64,000 bases of DNA from Sapria himalayana (taxonomy: Eukaryota > Streptophyta > Magnoliopsida > Malpighiales > Rafflesiaceae): assembly GCA_029783825.1 (NCBI GenBank), contig JAREIK010012361.1, positions 1-64,000 of the forward strand, read 5' to 3'. Shown one piece after another: positions 22,993 to 36,738 of this stretch. The position numbers and the translations under genes are program-made. Under the pieces are notes generated by a model, which saw nothing but the letters and a program-made list of their open reading frames with translations, searched no databases and had not been told where the DNA came from. Position 1 is the stretch's first letter. Every line of letters starts with the position of its first letter.

Positions 22993-24169
22993 GTATCTGT
23001 CAGTTTATCTATCTATATATCTATCTATCAATATATCTTTTAATCAATCAATTAATCTATCTATCTATTAATCAATCATTCTATATATCTATCTACTTGT
23101 CTATTTATCTGTCTATCAATCTGTCTATCAATCTATCAATTTAATTATCTATATATTTATCTTTATATCTTTGTATCTATTTATCTATCAACCAGCCTGT
23201 TTATCTATCCATCTATCTATCTATATTTCTATATATTTGTCGATCTATCTATCTATCTATATGCCTATCTATCTTTCTATCAATCTATATATCATTCTTT
23301 CTATAAATTTATTTAGCTATTTATTTATCTAGCTGGTTATCTATCAATCTATTTGTCTTTCTATTTGTATATCAATCTATGAATCTATCTATTAATCTAT
23401 TTATCAAACTATCTATATATCTACCTATCGGTAATCTGTCTTTATGTTTGTCTGCCTGTCTGTTTATTTGCATATCTGTCTATCTATTTTTTTATCTATC
23501 TTTCTGTCTATTTGTCAGAGTATTTGTTTTATTGTCGGTGTATCTGGATACTTACCTGACTATTTACTTGCCTTACTTACTAACTAACTGTTTGTATCTC
23601 TATCTATCTATATATTTATCTATCTAACTGTCTATCTATCTATTTTTATGTTTTTCAATCTGACTAATATCTAACTATTGATTTGTCTATCTGTCTATCT
23701 GTCTATCTGTTTATCTACCTTTCTAACTATCTAGCTATATATCTATCTATCTTCTTTCTATTTGTCTATCTATATATCTATATATATGTCTATCTATTAA
23801 TCATTCTATCTGTCAATCTATTTGTCTATCTATCTATCTATTCATCTATCTATTTGTCTATCTATTTGTATATCTACATGTCTATCTATCTGTCTATCTA
23901 TCTGTCTATCTTTCTGTCTAGCAATTTATCTATCTATCTGTCTATCTTTCTATATGATTATCTATTTATCTATTTATTTATCTATCTATATGTCTATATA
24001 TCTATCTATTTATCTATATGTCTATCTATCTGTCTCTCTATATATCGATCTATTTGTTTATTTATATGTCTATTAATCAATAAATCTATCTATCTGAATA
24101 TCTATCTATTTATATGTGTGTCTGTCTATCGATATGTTTATCTATCTATCTATTTTACTATAAATTAAT

Positions 24170-24174
<5 letters not shown>

Positions 24175-24213
<39 letters not shown>
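24175..24213. repeat. (TA)n tract
   Basis: About 39 bases of alternating TA inside the TATC array. Confidence 0.9.
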
Positions 24214-24215
<2 letters not shown>

Positions 24216-26062
24216 ATCTATCAATATATCTATCAATCTATCTCTCTATCTATCTATCATTCTACCTATTTGTTAATATTTTTTTCTATCTATCTATCTA
24301 TTTATATATCTGTATGTATATCTGTATGTCTATCTATCTTTCTGCCAATCTATTTGTTCATTTATCTGTCTATCTATCTATCTATCAAACTATCTTTGTA
24401 TATATCTATCTATCTATCTATCTATCTAGATATTAATATATCTATCTTTCTATCTATCTATATATCCATTAATTTTTCTATCAATCTCTCCATCATTCTG
24501 TCTATCATTTTGTCTATCATTCTTAATATCAAATTATCTAGCTATCTTTCTTTATATCTATACATCTATATGTCTATATAGAGATATATATATATATATA
24601 TATATATCTATCTATCTATCTATTTATCTTTTTATTTGTCTATTTATCTATCTTATGATTTATCTGTCTATTTATCTGTCTATCTATCTATCCATCTATC
24701 TATTTATATATCTGTCTATCAATATGTCTATATATCTATCTGTCATTCTATCTATATATATATCTATTTATATATCTGTCTATCAATATGTCTATATATC
24801 TATCTATCTATCAATGTGTCTATTAATCTATTTATCAAACTATCTATATATCTACCAATCTATAGTCTTTATATGTGTTTATTTGTCTGCCTATTTATTT
24901 GCATGTCTGTTTAACTATTGGTATGTGTGGCTACTTACCTGACTATCTTTCTAACTAACTGTATGTATATCATTCTATTTGTCAATCTATCTATTTGTTT
25001 GTTTATTTTTCTTTCTGTCTGTCCATCTATAAGTGCCGGTGTGTATCTATCTATCTATTTGTCCATCTATTTTTCAATCTTTTTGACTATCTATCTATCT
25101 ATGTTTCTATCTATCTGACTGTTTATCTATTAATGTATCAATCAATCTATCTATCTATCTATCTAATTTTTATCTATCTATCTATCTATATATCTATCAA
25201 TCTGTCTATCTATCTATCTATATATCTATCAATCTGTCTATCTATCTATCTATAAATTTATCTATCGATATGTTTATCTATCTATCAATCTATCTATCTA
25301 TATATCAATGAATCATTTGATCTAAATATCTACCTACCTATCTATCTGTCTATCAAGCAATCTATCTATCTTTCTATATATCTTTCTATCTTTTAATTAT
25401 TTGTATATCGACATGCCTATCTAGTTTTCCTTCTATCTATCTATCTATCTATCTCACTCTATCTGTCCATCTTTTTGTCTATCTATTTTTTTATCTATTT
25501 GTCAATAAATTTGTAAATTATTATTTCTCTCAATTAATCTAGCTTTTTGTATACCTATCTATAAATCTTTCTATTAATCTCTTTATCAAATTATTTATAG
25601 ATCTACCTATTTGTAAACTATCTATATATGTTTGTCTGTTTGTGTGTTTATTTGTATTCCTATCTATTTTTTTGTTTGTCTCTCTTTATATATGTTTAGC
25701 TATCTATTTGTCTATTTTTCTATCTGTCTACCTGCCTACATGACTATCTACATGTTTATTTATATATATATAGATTGTATGCCCATATATCTAAGTGTAT
25801 GTCTACCTTTTGTCTAACTATCTATCTATTTGAATGTTTATCAATCTATCTGTCTTTCTATCCGTTTCTTTATCAATCAATTTATATGTCTATCTATCTA
25901 TCTATCTATCTATCTATATATCTAACTCTTTATATTTATATCTATCTATATATCTATCTTTTATCTATTTGTCTATATATATATATATATATCTATAAGT
26001 CATTCTATCTATCAATCTATCTATCTATCTATCAATCAATCTATCTATATGTCAATCTATCT

Positions 26063-26065
<3 letters not shown>

Positions 26066-26108
<43 letters not shown>
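26066..26108. repeat. (TA)n tract
   Basis: About 43 bases of alternating AT inside the TATC array. Confidence 0.9.
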
Positions 26109-26110
<2 letters not shown>

Positions 26111-26449
26111 ATCTGTCTATCTATCTATATATCTATCTGTATATCTTTATTTCTATATATCTATTTATTTATCTATCTATTTGTTTATCGATATGTCTAT
26201 CTATCTAACTATCTATCTATCGATCTATCTATCTATCAATCAATCATTCTATTTGTCAAACAAACTTTCAATCTAACTGTGAATCAATCTATCTATCAAT
26301 CTATCTTTCTATCTATCTATTGACATATTTGTTAACTTTTTTGTTTATCTATCTATATGTCTATCTATATGTCCATCAATCTATCTCTCAATTTGTCTTT
26401 GAACCTATCTATGTATCTGTCTATCTATATATATATATATATATCGATA

Positions 26450-26482
<33 letters not shown>

Positions 26483-28136
26483 GTCTATTAATCTGTCTGT
26501 CAATCTCTATATCATTCGGTTTATCATTCTTTCTATCAATATATCTAGCTATTTTTTATCTATCTATCTATCTATATTTGTATATATCATTATATCTATC
26601 TATTTAAATTTATATTTCTCTATATATATATATCTATCTATCTATCTATCTATTTCTCTCTCTCTTTAAATTTATCTGTCTACTTATATTTCTATCTATC
26701 TGTCCGTCAATCTATCTATATATTAGTGTGTATATATATATATATATATCAAACTATATATCAATCTATATATCTATCAATATGTTTATCTATCTATTTA
26801 TCAATCTATATATTAATCTATTTATCAAACTGCCTATATAACTGATTATCTATAATATTTTTATGAGTTTGTTTGTCTGCCAATTTATTTGTATGTCTAT
26901 ATGTTTATTTGTCTATCTATTTGTCTAACTATATATTTGCTTGTCTTTCTATCTATTTTTCTGAGTGTCTGCCTACTTGATTGTCTGCCTACCTACCTAA
27001 CTGACCGACTAACTATCTTTCTATCTATATGTATGTCTATCAATCAATTTGTCTATATCTCTATCTGTTTTTCTATTTTTCTATCTGTGTTTGCTTATCT
27101 ATTTCTATGTATATCTATCTATCTATATAATTTTCTATCTGTCTATCTATCAAACTATCTGTCAATCAATCAATTTATCTATCTAACGATCTTTCTTCTA
27201 TCATTCTATATTTCTATCTATATATGTCTATATATCTATCTATCTGTCTATCTATTTGTCTATCTATCTATTTATCTATCTATATATCAAACTATCTATC
27301 TATATACCTATATGTCTTTTTTATGTTTTTCTATCTGTCTATCTATCTATCTATCTTTATATCTTTCAATCTATCTATATAATTGATTATCTATTTATAA
27401 TCTCTCTATCTATATAAGTATCTATCTATATATCTATCTATCATTCTATTTGTCTATCTATCAATCTATCTTTCTATCTATATATCTATAAATCTATCTA
27501 TCTATCAAAATGAATATCTATTTATTTATCTATCTTTATATCTATCTATCTATCTATATATCTATCTATCTTTCTATCGATATGTCAATTTATCTATCTA
27601 TCTATATGTAAGTCATTTGTCTATCTATCAAATTTTATATATTTCTTTCTATTTGTCTATCTATATTTCTATATATCTGTCCATGTATCTATCTATCTAT
27701 ATATAGATCTATTTTTATATCTATCTATCAATCTTTTGGTCTATCTATCTATCTATATATATGTCTATCAATCTCTCTTTCAATCTATCACTATGTCTAT
27801 CAATCAATGTGTCTATATATGTATCTATCTATCAATGTGTCTATCAATCTGTCTATAAATCTGTCTATCTTTATTATTATCAATTTAACTAGATATATGT
27901 CTATCTATCACTCTATCAATATGTCTACCAATCTATTTATCTATCTATTTGTCTTTCTATTTGTCTATCTATCTATCTCTCTCAATTTATCTATATATCT
28001 GTCTGTCTATCTATCTATCTATGTATCAATATATTAGTCAATTTATTGACAAATAATCAGTTTATTTATCTATCAATATGTCTATAAATCTGTTTATATA
28101 TCTATCTATCTATTAATCTTATTTTCAAACTATATA

Positions 28137-28173
<37 letters not shown>

Positions 28174-28462
28174 GCCTATCTAAAGTGTATCTCTCTATTT
28201 CTGTGTCTATTTTTATATTTGCATGTCTGTCTATATGGTTGTATGTATGTCTGTTTATCTGTATGTTTGTTTGTCTGTGTTTATTTGTTTCTATGTCTAC
28301 CTACATGCATGACTATTAGCCTCCTTGACTAACTAACAGACTAACTATCTATCTATATCTATATATCCATCAATCTATATATATATATATATATCTATCT
28401 ATCTATATATTTGTCTATTTTTTAAATGTCTTTGACTATCAATTTGTCTATCTGTCTATCTG

Positions 28463-28503
28463 TACACACACACACACACACACATACACACACACACACA
28501 CAC
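28463..28503. repeat. (AC)n tract
   Basis: Alternating AC with one CATAC interruption, lying within the TATC array. Confidence 0.9.
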
Positions 28504-31500
28504 CTATCTATATCACTATTTATCTATCTAATTATCTATCAATATATCAGTCTATCTATCTATCTATCTATATGTCTGTATATCTATTTTTCATATATCT
28601 ATCCTTCGATCTATCTAATAATCTATTTATCTATCTATATATCTATCTATCTATATATCTATCTATCTATATATTTATCTATATATTGATATATTTTTCT
28701 ATCTATCTATTTGTCAATAAATCTATCTATCTGTTTATATATTTTTATATTTATATATCTATCTATTTTTTATCTATATATCTATCTACCTATCTATATA
28801 TAAATCTATGTATCTTTCTATCTATCTTTTAATTTGTCTTAGCTATATATATATTGATCTCTCTATATATTTGTATATCCAACTGTGTATCAATCTATCT
28901 AAAAATCTATCTATCTATATGTCTATTAATCTTTCTATCAATCAACCGATCTATCTTTTTACCTATGTTTTTATCTATCTATCTATCTATTTATCTATAT
29001 TTGTCTTTATATCTTTCTGTATATCTATTTATGTCTTTGTCTTTATCTCCATCTATCTGTCATTGATTCTATAAATCAAGTTGTCGGTGTTTCTATCAAT
29101 TTATCTGTCTATCTATCAGTGTATCTATTTTTCAATCTATAATTCTATCTATTTGTCTATCTATATTTCTAGCTATTTATCTTATATTATTTCTCTTTTG
29201 TTATTTGTCTATATACCTATCTATTTATCAAGCTATGAATTTGTTTGCCAAACTATCTATCTATATATATATAATATATATCTGTCTATATATTTTTCTA
29301 TATATCTATCTATCAATATATCTATTAAACTTTATATCTATATGTTTATCTATCTATTTGTTAGTTTATCTTTTTGTTTGAATGTCTATCAATCTGTCTG
29401 ACTATCTTTCTATTTATTTGTCTATCTATTTTTATATTTGTCTCTCTATCTATCTGTCCATCTATATGTCTGTATGTCTATCTATTTGTCTATCTGTCTA
29501 GCTATCTATCTATCTGTCTATATATCTATGTATCTATCTATCAATCTATCTATTTATATATCTATCTATCATTTTTTTATTAATCTGTCTATTTATGTGA
29601 CTATCTAGCTGTCTAATTATCTATTTATTTGTATAGCTATCTATCTATCTGTCTATTATTCTATTTATCTATCTGTCAATCTATCAATCAATCTATATAT
29701 CTTTTTATCTATCTATCTATCTATCTATCTATCTCTATATCTATTAATATATCAATCTGTTTATCTATATCTCGAATAATCTATCTACCTGTGTATCAAT
29801 CTCTCAATATGTATATCCATCTATCTATCTATCTGGCTAATAGTCTACATATTTATCTATCTATATATCTATATAATATGTCTATATATCTTCCTATATA
29901 TCTATCTATTTATCTATGTATCTATGTATCTATCTATCGATCTATATATCTATTTATCTATCTATAATTCTATCTCTCTATCTTCCTGTATATATTTCTC
30001 TATATCTATCTATCTATCTGTCTAACTATCTATTAGTCTATCCATTGGTCTATCTTTCTCCCTATCTATTTATTTACATATATATATATATATATATATC
30101 TATCTATATGTATATCTATTTGTCTATCTATTGATCTATCTATTATCTATCTATCTATCTATTTAATTATTTGTTTATTTATTTGTTGAATGATACGTCT
30201 ATGTATCTATCTATCTATTGAATGGTATATATATTTGTATATCTATCTATCTATATTTTGAATGGTTAATAAAATTGTATATCTATCTATCTCTCTAATT
30301 GTCTATTAATTTATCTATCTATCTTACTATCAATCTGTCTATTAATTTGACTATCTATCTACCCATCAATTTGTCTATTATTATTTTTATAAATTTGTAT
30401 ATCTATGTGTATTCTAATTTATATTTTTATCTATCTATTGATTTATCTATCAATATATCTATTTATATGTTTATATATCTATCTATTTTTCTATATATAT
30501 CAATCTATCTATCTATCTTACTATCTTTCGTTCTATATTCTAAATTTTTATATATCTGACTATCTGTAGTTATATTTATCTATCTTTCTAACTATATATT
30601 TATCTATCTATATATCTATTAGTCTATATATCTGTCTATCTATTTAACTATCTATATTTCTATCTTTCTATCTATCTATTTGTTTATTTATCTATTTGTC
30701 TTTGTATCTTTTTATCCAACTTTCTTTCTTTCTTTCTATATAACTATATATCCAATCTTACTATCAATATGTCCTTCAATCTATATATCTATGTATCTAT
30801 ATATCTATCTATTTATCTATTTATCTCTTGTCTATCTATCTATTTATCTATCCATTTATCAATATGTATATCAATTTCAATATCCATCTGTCTATATATT
30901 TATCTATCTATCTATCTATCTATATGTCTTTCTAGTTGTCTATCTATTTATCTATCTATCTATCTATCTTTCTATCAAGATAACTATATATCTATCTATC
31001 TATCTATTAGTTTATTTATCTATCTATATATCAGTCTATCTATCTATCTATTTATTTATCTATCTATGTATATGCCAGTCTGTCTATCTTTATATTTAAT
31101 TATCTATCTATCTTTATATCTATCTATGTATCTTTTTATTTATCTATATGTCTATTTTCTTTCTATCTAACTAACAAACTATCTATATATCTATTTCTCT
31201 ATCTATATATCTATATATCTATCTATCTATCCGTCTGTCTATCTATTTTTCTATCTATTTGTCTATCTAACTATCTATCCATTAATCGATCTATCTATCT
31301 ATCTGTTTATATATATAGCTATCTGTCCATTAGATTGTCTATGTGTCTATTTATCTTTCTAACAATTTGTCTAACTATCAATCTAAATATAATTATATCG
31401 ATATATATGTGTCTTTATCTATCTATTTATCTATCTGTCTATTTATCTTTTTATATATTTGCCTAACTCTCTATCTATCAATATGACTATCTATCTATCT

Positions 31501-32285
31501 ATATATTTATCTATCTATGAGTGAATATATCTGTCTTTCTATTTGTTTATCTATCTATCTATATGTCTGTCTATCAGTTTATCAATATTTCTAACTATTT
31601 CATTATTTATGTATGTATCTATCTATTTATCTATCTATCCATCTATCTATCAGTCTATCTATATATAAGTCTATCTAACTATCTATTTATCCATCTATGT
31701 ATCTATCTATTATTCAATCTATCAATATGTATTTCTATATGTCTATAAATCTATCTATCTATATATTTATCTCCCTATATGTCTGTCTATCTATTTGACT
31801 ATCTATCTAATTATAAATCAGTCAATCAATCTATTAATATGTTCTTCTATCTATATCTATTTTTCTCTATATATGTCTATATGTTTATCTATCTATATAT
31901 ATATCAGGCAATTTATAAGCCTATTGAATTATCTATCTATCTATCTCTCTGTCTCTTTATCTTTCTATCTAACAACATGTCTATCTATCTATCTAGATAT
32001 CTCTCTATTTATCTATTTATTTATTTATCAATTTATCTATCTATCTTTTTATCTAATTTTATATCTATCTTTCTATCTAATTGTCTATTAATCTATCTAT
32101 CTATTTGTGTTTCTATCTATCTATATGTCTATTAGACTATCTTTCGATTTATATACATATTTATCAATCTGTATATCTATATGGTTATCTAATTGTCTAT
32201 CTATCTCTCTATCTATCTATATGTTTATCTATCTATCTATCTATTTGTTTGACTATCTCCTTTTCTATCTTTCTATCTATATTTC

Positions 32286-32289
<4 letters not shown>

Positions 32290-32328
<39 letters not shown>
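32290..32328. repeat. (TA)n tract
   Basis: About 39 bases of alternating AT shortly before the LINE fragment. Confidence 0.9.
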
Positions 32329-32330
<2 letters not shown>

Positions 32331-32983
32331 ATTTATCTATCTATTAGTCTATCTATTTGTTTATCTATATATCTATCAATCTATCTATCTGCGTGTTTGT
32401 TTATCTATCGATCGATCTATCTATCTATCTGTCTGTCTGTCAGTCTATCAGTCTATCTATAATTCTTTATATCAATCTATCTAATAATCAATCTTTAAAT
32501 CTGCCTATCTATTTGGTTAAATATTTGTCTTTCTATTTATCAATCTATCCATCTATGAATCTATCTATTTATTTGTTTAAATAAATGCCTATCAATGTGT
32601 CTATCAATCTCTTTATCTATCTGTCTATCTATTTGACTGTCTATCTATTTGACTATCTATCTATCTATCTATTTATTTTTATTTTTTTTAAAAAAAGGCT
32701 TTTATCATTTATTAAAGAAAACATATCCCTAACTTGTAGGTGGAGGAAAACCTTTACAACTTCAGAAAACTTAAAAGACATACTATTTACAGAGCAATAC
32801 CCTAGTCAATAATTTAGAGAAGTTATCATTTTCATAGTATTGGCTGAAGCAGTAACCGCTCTCTGTATGATTCTACCTCATTATATAACCGTGAACTGCA
32901 GGAAATCTCATGGCATAATCGTCTCAGTAGCAGGAGATCTCATGGCAGCAACAAGGAGCTCTCTACATGTGCTTTGGCAGCAA

Positions 32984-33049
32984 CAGACAGCAACAGGCTT
33001 TGGCCGCAACAGACAGCAACAGGCTTTGGCCGCAATAGACAGCAATAGG
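32984..33049. repeat. 26-bp tandem repeat in the LINE 3' region
   Basis: CAGACAGCAACAGGCTTTGG plus CCGCAA is repeated at 32984-33009 and 33010-33035, with a partial third copy to 33049. Confidence 0.88.
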
Positions 33050-33706
33050 TTTTCCATGATATGTACTCAGTGGAAGCTCTTTATTTGATATTGTCATGGA
33101 GGCTCTTTAGCCGCATCAACAAGAATGGATTAGTGCTGCCCTTGTGATCAGACTTCTATCCCTCCTTTTCCCCGTGCGTCTGGCTCTAATCTTCCCATGA
33201 TTCCAGCCGTCTACTTTCCTCGTGTATTCACTGTCAATCCTATAACAAAACCAAAGAGAATACAAAAAAACAACGACCGTGCCTACCAGAACTTGACACC
33301 CTACTACCCTTATTCTTGAATAAATTTATACAACATACAGCAAGCTTCATAGAATTAACGAAATCTCCCCTTTAACATTCTGCAAGGAAAAGACAGAATA
33401 CATATTGACCTACAAGGAGAATCAAAATACATCATTTCGAAAAAGGTTATCGAATTCTGCCGAAATGCAGAATTAGCACATTTTTAAGTATGCAGAAATT
33501 CTAAATTACATACATATTATTTTGACAAGCTTACCGTTTAGCTATCCACCATTCTGCCAAAATGCAGAATTAATATATCCTACAATGAAATCTCCTACAT
33601 TTATATCCATTTTGGCTCAATCTCCATTCTTCCATTCCATTTAATTGAGAGACAGAAATTCTCTACAATGAATTCCCGCACAATCCAGCAAACAGATGAG
33701 ACTATG

Positions 33707-33994
33707 TCATATATTCTTGGTATGTTTATTTGTTCTAATATAAGGAAAACCCATTTTATCTAAACATACTATTCCCTTTAGTTTATTTGGCATGAAATTC
33801 TCATTGTAATCTATATCTCCTCTGGTAGTGCCTATTTTAGATAGACTGTCCGCTAGACTATTAGCTTCTCTATATATATGTATTATTGAGGCCTTCAGTT
33901 CGTCCAAAAGACTAAGAATAACTTCTAGATCCTCTTCATACCTCCATAATATTTTCTTATTGATTACTGTATCAACTAGTAATTTTATCTATCT
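33707..33994 (-). pseudogene. C-terminal RNase H domain of a LINE reverse-transcriptase protein (fragment)
   Basis: The minus-strand frame is open from the truncation point at about 33994 to the stop at 33707, about 95 codons. It reads LVDTVINKK, LEVILSLLDELKASI and then HIYREANSLADSLSKIG. The last stretch matches the C-terminal motif of the RVT_3-type RNase H domain found at the end of plant LINE polyproteins (HIYREAN..AD.LAK.G). The catalytic N-terminal half of the domain and the reverse transcriptase are missing through 5' truncation. The frame has no internal stop, so the insertion may be younger than the other elements here. A host RNase H-like gene fragment is the alternative, but the A-tail context favours a LINE. 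Confidence 0.72.
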
Positions 33995-36690
33995 ATTTAT
34001 TTATCTATCTGTTTGTAAATCTATCTATTTATGAATCTCTCTATCTATTTATAAATATGTCTATCTATTTATTAATGTAACTGTATATTTATCTATCTAT
34101 CTATCTAATAATCTTTATATCTATCTATCTAACTACCAGTATATCTTTCTATCTATCTATCAATTAATCAATCTATCTACTGTCTAATTTTCAATCTATT
34201 TGTATATATATCTAATTTATATATCTATCTATGTATCTATAAATATGTCTATTTATCTATCTATCTATATATCTATCAATCTATATCCATTTATGTATAA
34301 GTCTATCCATATGTTGATCTATATTGCTAAATATCTGTCTATCTTTCTGTATTCCTATATGACAATTTATTTGTTTATCTATTTGTATATCTATCTGTCT
34401 ATTTGACTATATAATATTATATGTATCTATCTATTTATCCAACTATCTTTATCTTTATATCTATATTTTTATCAAACTATATATCTATCTTTTTATCTTT
34501 TTATCTATCAATCTTCCTATCTATCGATCTATTTTATAATATATCTACCAATCAATCAATCAATCTATTTATCTATCTATCTTTCTATCCAACTATTTGT
34601 ATATCTATTTGTATAACTATCTATCAATCTCTCTCTATATTTACCTATCTATATATTTGTCTATCTTTCTGTCTTTCAATCTATTTATCTTTATGTTATT
34701 CAATCAATCAATCAATCTATCTAACTATTTGTAAAATCTATCTGTCTATCAATTTATATATCTATCTATAAATCTATCATTTAGCTTATTTTACTATCTT
34801 ATATGCCTATCTATCTATGTATCTATAGTTCTATCTTATATGTCTATCATTATCTATTTGTCTATTTATCTCTCTTTCTATATGTCTATTTATCTATCCA
34901 TCCATCTATCTATTTATCTATCTAACTATCTTTAATTTATCTTTCTATCTATCATTCTATTTTTATGCATATCTATCTATCTATGTATCTTTTTATCTAT
35001 CTCTCTATTTATCTTTCTTTCTTTCTTTCTATCTGTCTATCTATCGATTTGTCAATCTATTTATCAATCTATCTATGAATCTATGTATATTTTTTCTATA
35101 CAACTATTTAAATATCTATCTATCTATTTGTCTATTTATTTGTATATCTCTCTATTTTATATGTCTATATAGTTATCTATCTATTTATGTGTTTATCTAT
35201 TTATCTATCATTCTATCTATCTTTCTATCTATATATCTATCTATCTAACTATCTATATATTAGTCTATCTACTTGTCTATCTATTAGGTATATCTATCAG
35301 TCTCTCTCTCTATTTATGTATATAATTATCTATCTTTATACCTATTTGTCTATCTATATGTCTATTAATCAATCTATTAATTTGTCCATCACTCTTTCTA
35401 TCAATCTATCTTTCTATCTATCTATCTTTCTATCAATCTTTTAAACTTTTTCTCTATCTATTTGTATATGTATCTGTCTATCTATCTATCTGTCTATCTA
35501 TATTTTTATCTATTTTCCTATATATATATATATCTCGCTCTCTCTATCTGTCTGTCTATTTCTTTATTTATCTATCTGTCTATCTAACTATTTATTTTCT
35601 TTCTATGTATCAATCTATCTCTTTATAAATCTATCTACTATCTATATATTTATTTGTCTATCTATTTGTCTATCTATCTACCTATCTATATATATTTCTA
35701 TCTATTTATATATCTATTTATCCCTCTATCTATTTATCTCACTTTATATTTGTCTATCATTTAGTCTTACAATCTTTCTTTCAATCTATCTATTAATCTA
35801 TCTATCCAACTATCTGTCTATATGTCAACCTTTCTATATATCTATTTGTCTATCTATCAATATATTTGTCCATCCATCTATCTGTCTATCTGTCTATCAA
35901 TCTCTCTATCAATCTATCTTTATATCTAACTATCTATTTATCCATCGGTCTATCTATTTATTTGTCTATCTATCTATCTATATTTTTATCTATTATCTAT
36001 ATATCAATATGTCTATCTATATATCTATCTATATATCTATATATCTATATATCTATCTATCTCTGACTATCAATCTATCTATCAATTTGTTTATCCAACT
36101 TTCTATCTATTTTTATTACCATCTATCTATCTATCTGGATGTCTGTCTAGCTGTCTATCTTTTTGTCAAAATTTTATCTATCTTTCTATCTTTATATCTA
36201 TCTATCCATTTATCGATCTAACTAATTATATAATTGTCTATCTATCTATCTATTAGTCTATATATATTTGTCTATCTATCTGTTTTTCTATCTATTTTTT
36301 ATCTATCTTTATATCCATCGATGTATCTATCTATATATCAATCTGTTTATCTATCTATCTATCTGTCTATCTATCAATATTTTTATCAATTTGTATATAA
36401 ATCTACCTTTTAGTCTATCTTTCAATCTATATTTCTATTTGTCTATTTATGTTTATATCTATCTATCTATCTATCTATCCATCTATCTATCTATTTATCT
36501 ATCTACCTATATATCTATCTTTCTATCTCTCTATATATCTATTTATCAATATATATATCTATCTATCTTTCTATTTATCAATCAACTATTTGTCTATGAA
36601 TCTATCTATTTATCTATCAATCATTTATCAATCAGTCTATTGATCTATCTATCTATGTATTTATATTTATATCTATCTATCTATAAGTCA

Positions 36691-36693
<3 letters not shown>

Positions 36694-36736
<43 letters not shown>
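36694..36736. repeat. (TA)n tract
   Basis: About 43 bases of alternating AT within the TATC array. Confidence 0.9.

Positions 36737-36738
<2 letters not shown>

Larger units (their letters stand above)
21165..28350 (+). repeat. Higher-order module within the TATC array (seven copies)
   Basis: A marker close to TATTAATCTATTTATCAAAC followed by TATCTATATATCTACC recurs at about 21170, 22530, 23390, 24820, 25572, 26811 and 28110. After most copies the same order follows: GTTTGTTTGTCTG-like words, TATTTGTNTGTCTAT, then a CCTACCTGACTAACTAAC-type cluster (about 21330-21365, 22700-22735, 23550-23590, 24930-24960, 25725-25750, 26970-27015, 28295-28345). Spacing is irregular, about 0.75-1.4 kb. Confidence 0.72.
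20721..32680 (+). repeat. Degenerate TATC/TGTC tetranucleotide array, right block part 1
   Basis: Almost pure TCTA, TGTC, TCAA, TTTA and TCTG tetramers on the plus strand, opposite in orientation to the left block. All three plus frames lack stops, so many 60-180-codon Tyr/Leu/Ser/Ile frames appear; these are not genes. Embedded (AT)n, (GT)n and (AC)n tracts occur. Part of it (21.1-28.4 kb) has higher-order structure, described separately. Confidence 0.95.
32681..33995 (-). mobile_element. 5'-truncated LINE (non-LTR retrotransposon) fragment inside the array
   Basis: About 1.3 kb of unique sequence interrupts the TATC array. On the minus strand it starts within a LINE-type RNase H frame (33707-33994). 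It then has about 1 kb of non-coding 3' sequence and ends TGATAAAAGCCTTTTTTT followed by an A-rich tail, plus-strand T/A-rich at about 32675-32697. A coding C-terminus, a 3' untranslated region, a terminal A tail and truncation at the 5' side are the signature of a LINE insertion. Target-site duplications cannot be judged because both flanks are TATC repeats. Confidence 0.7.
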
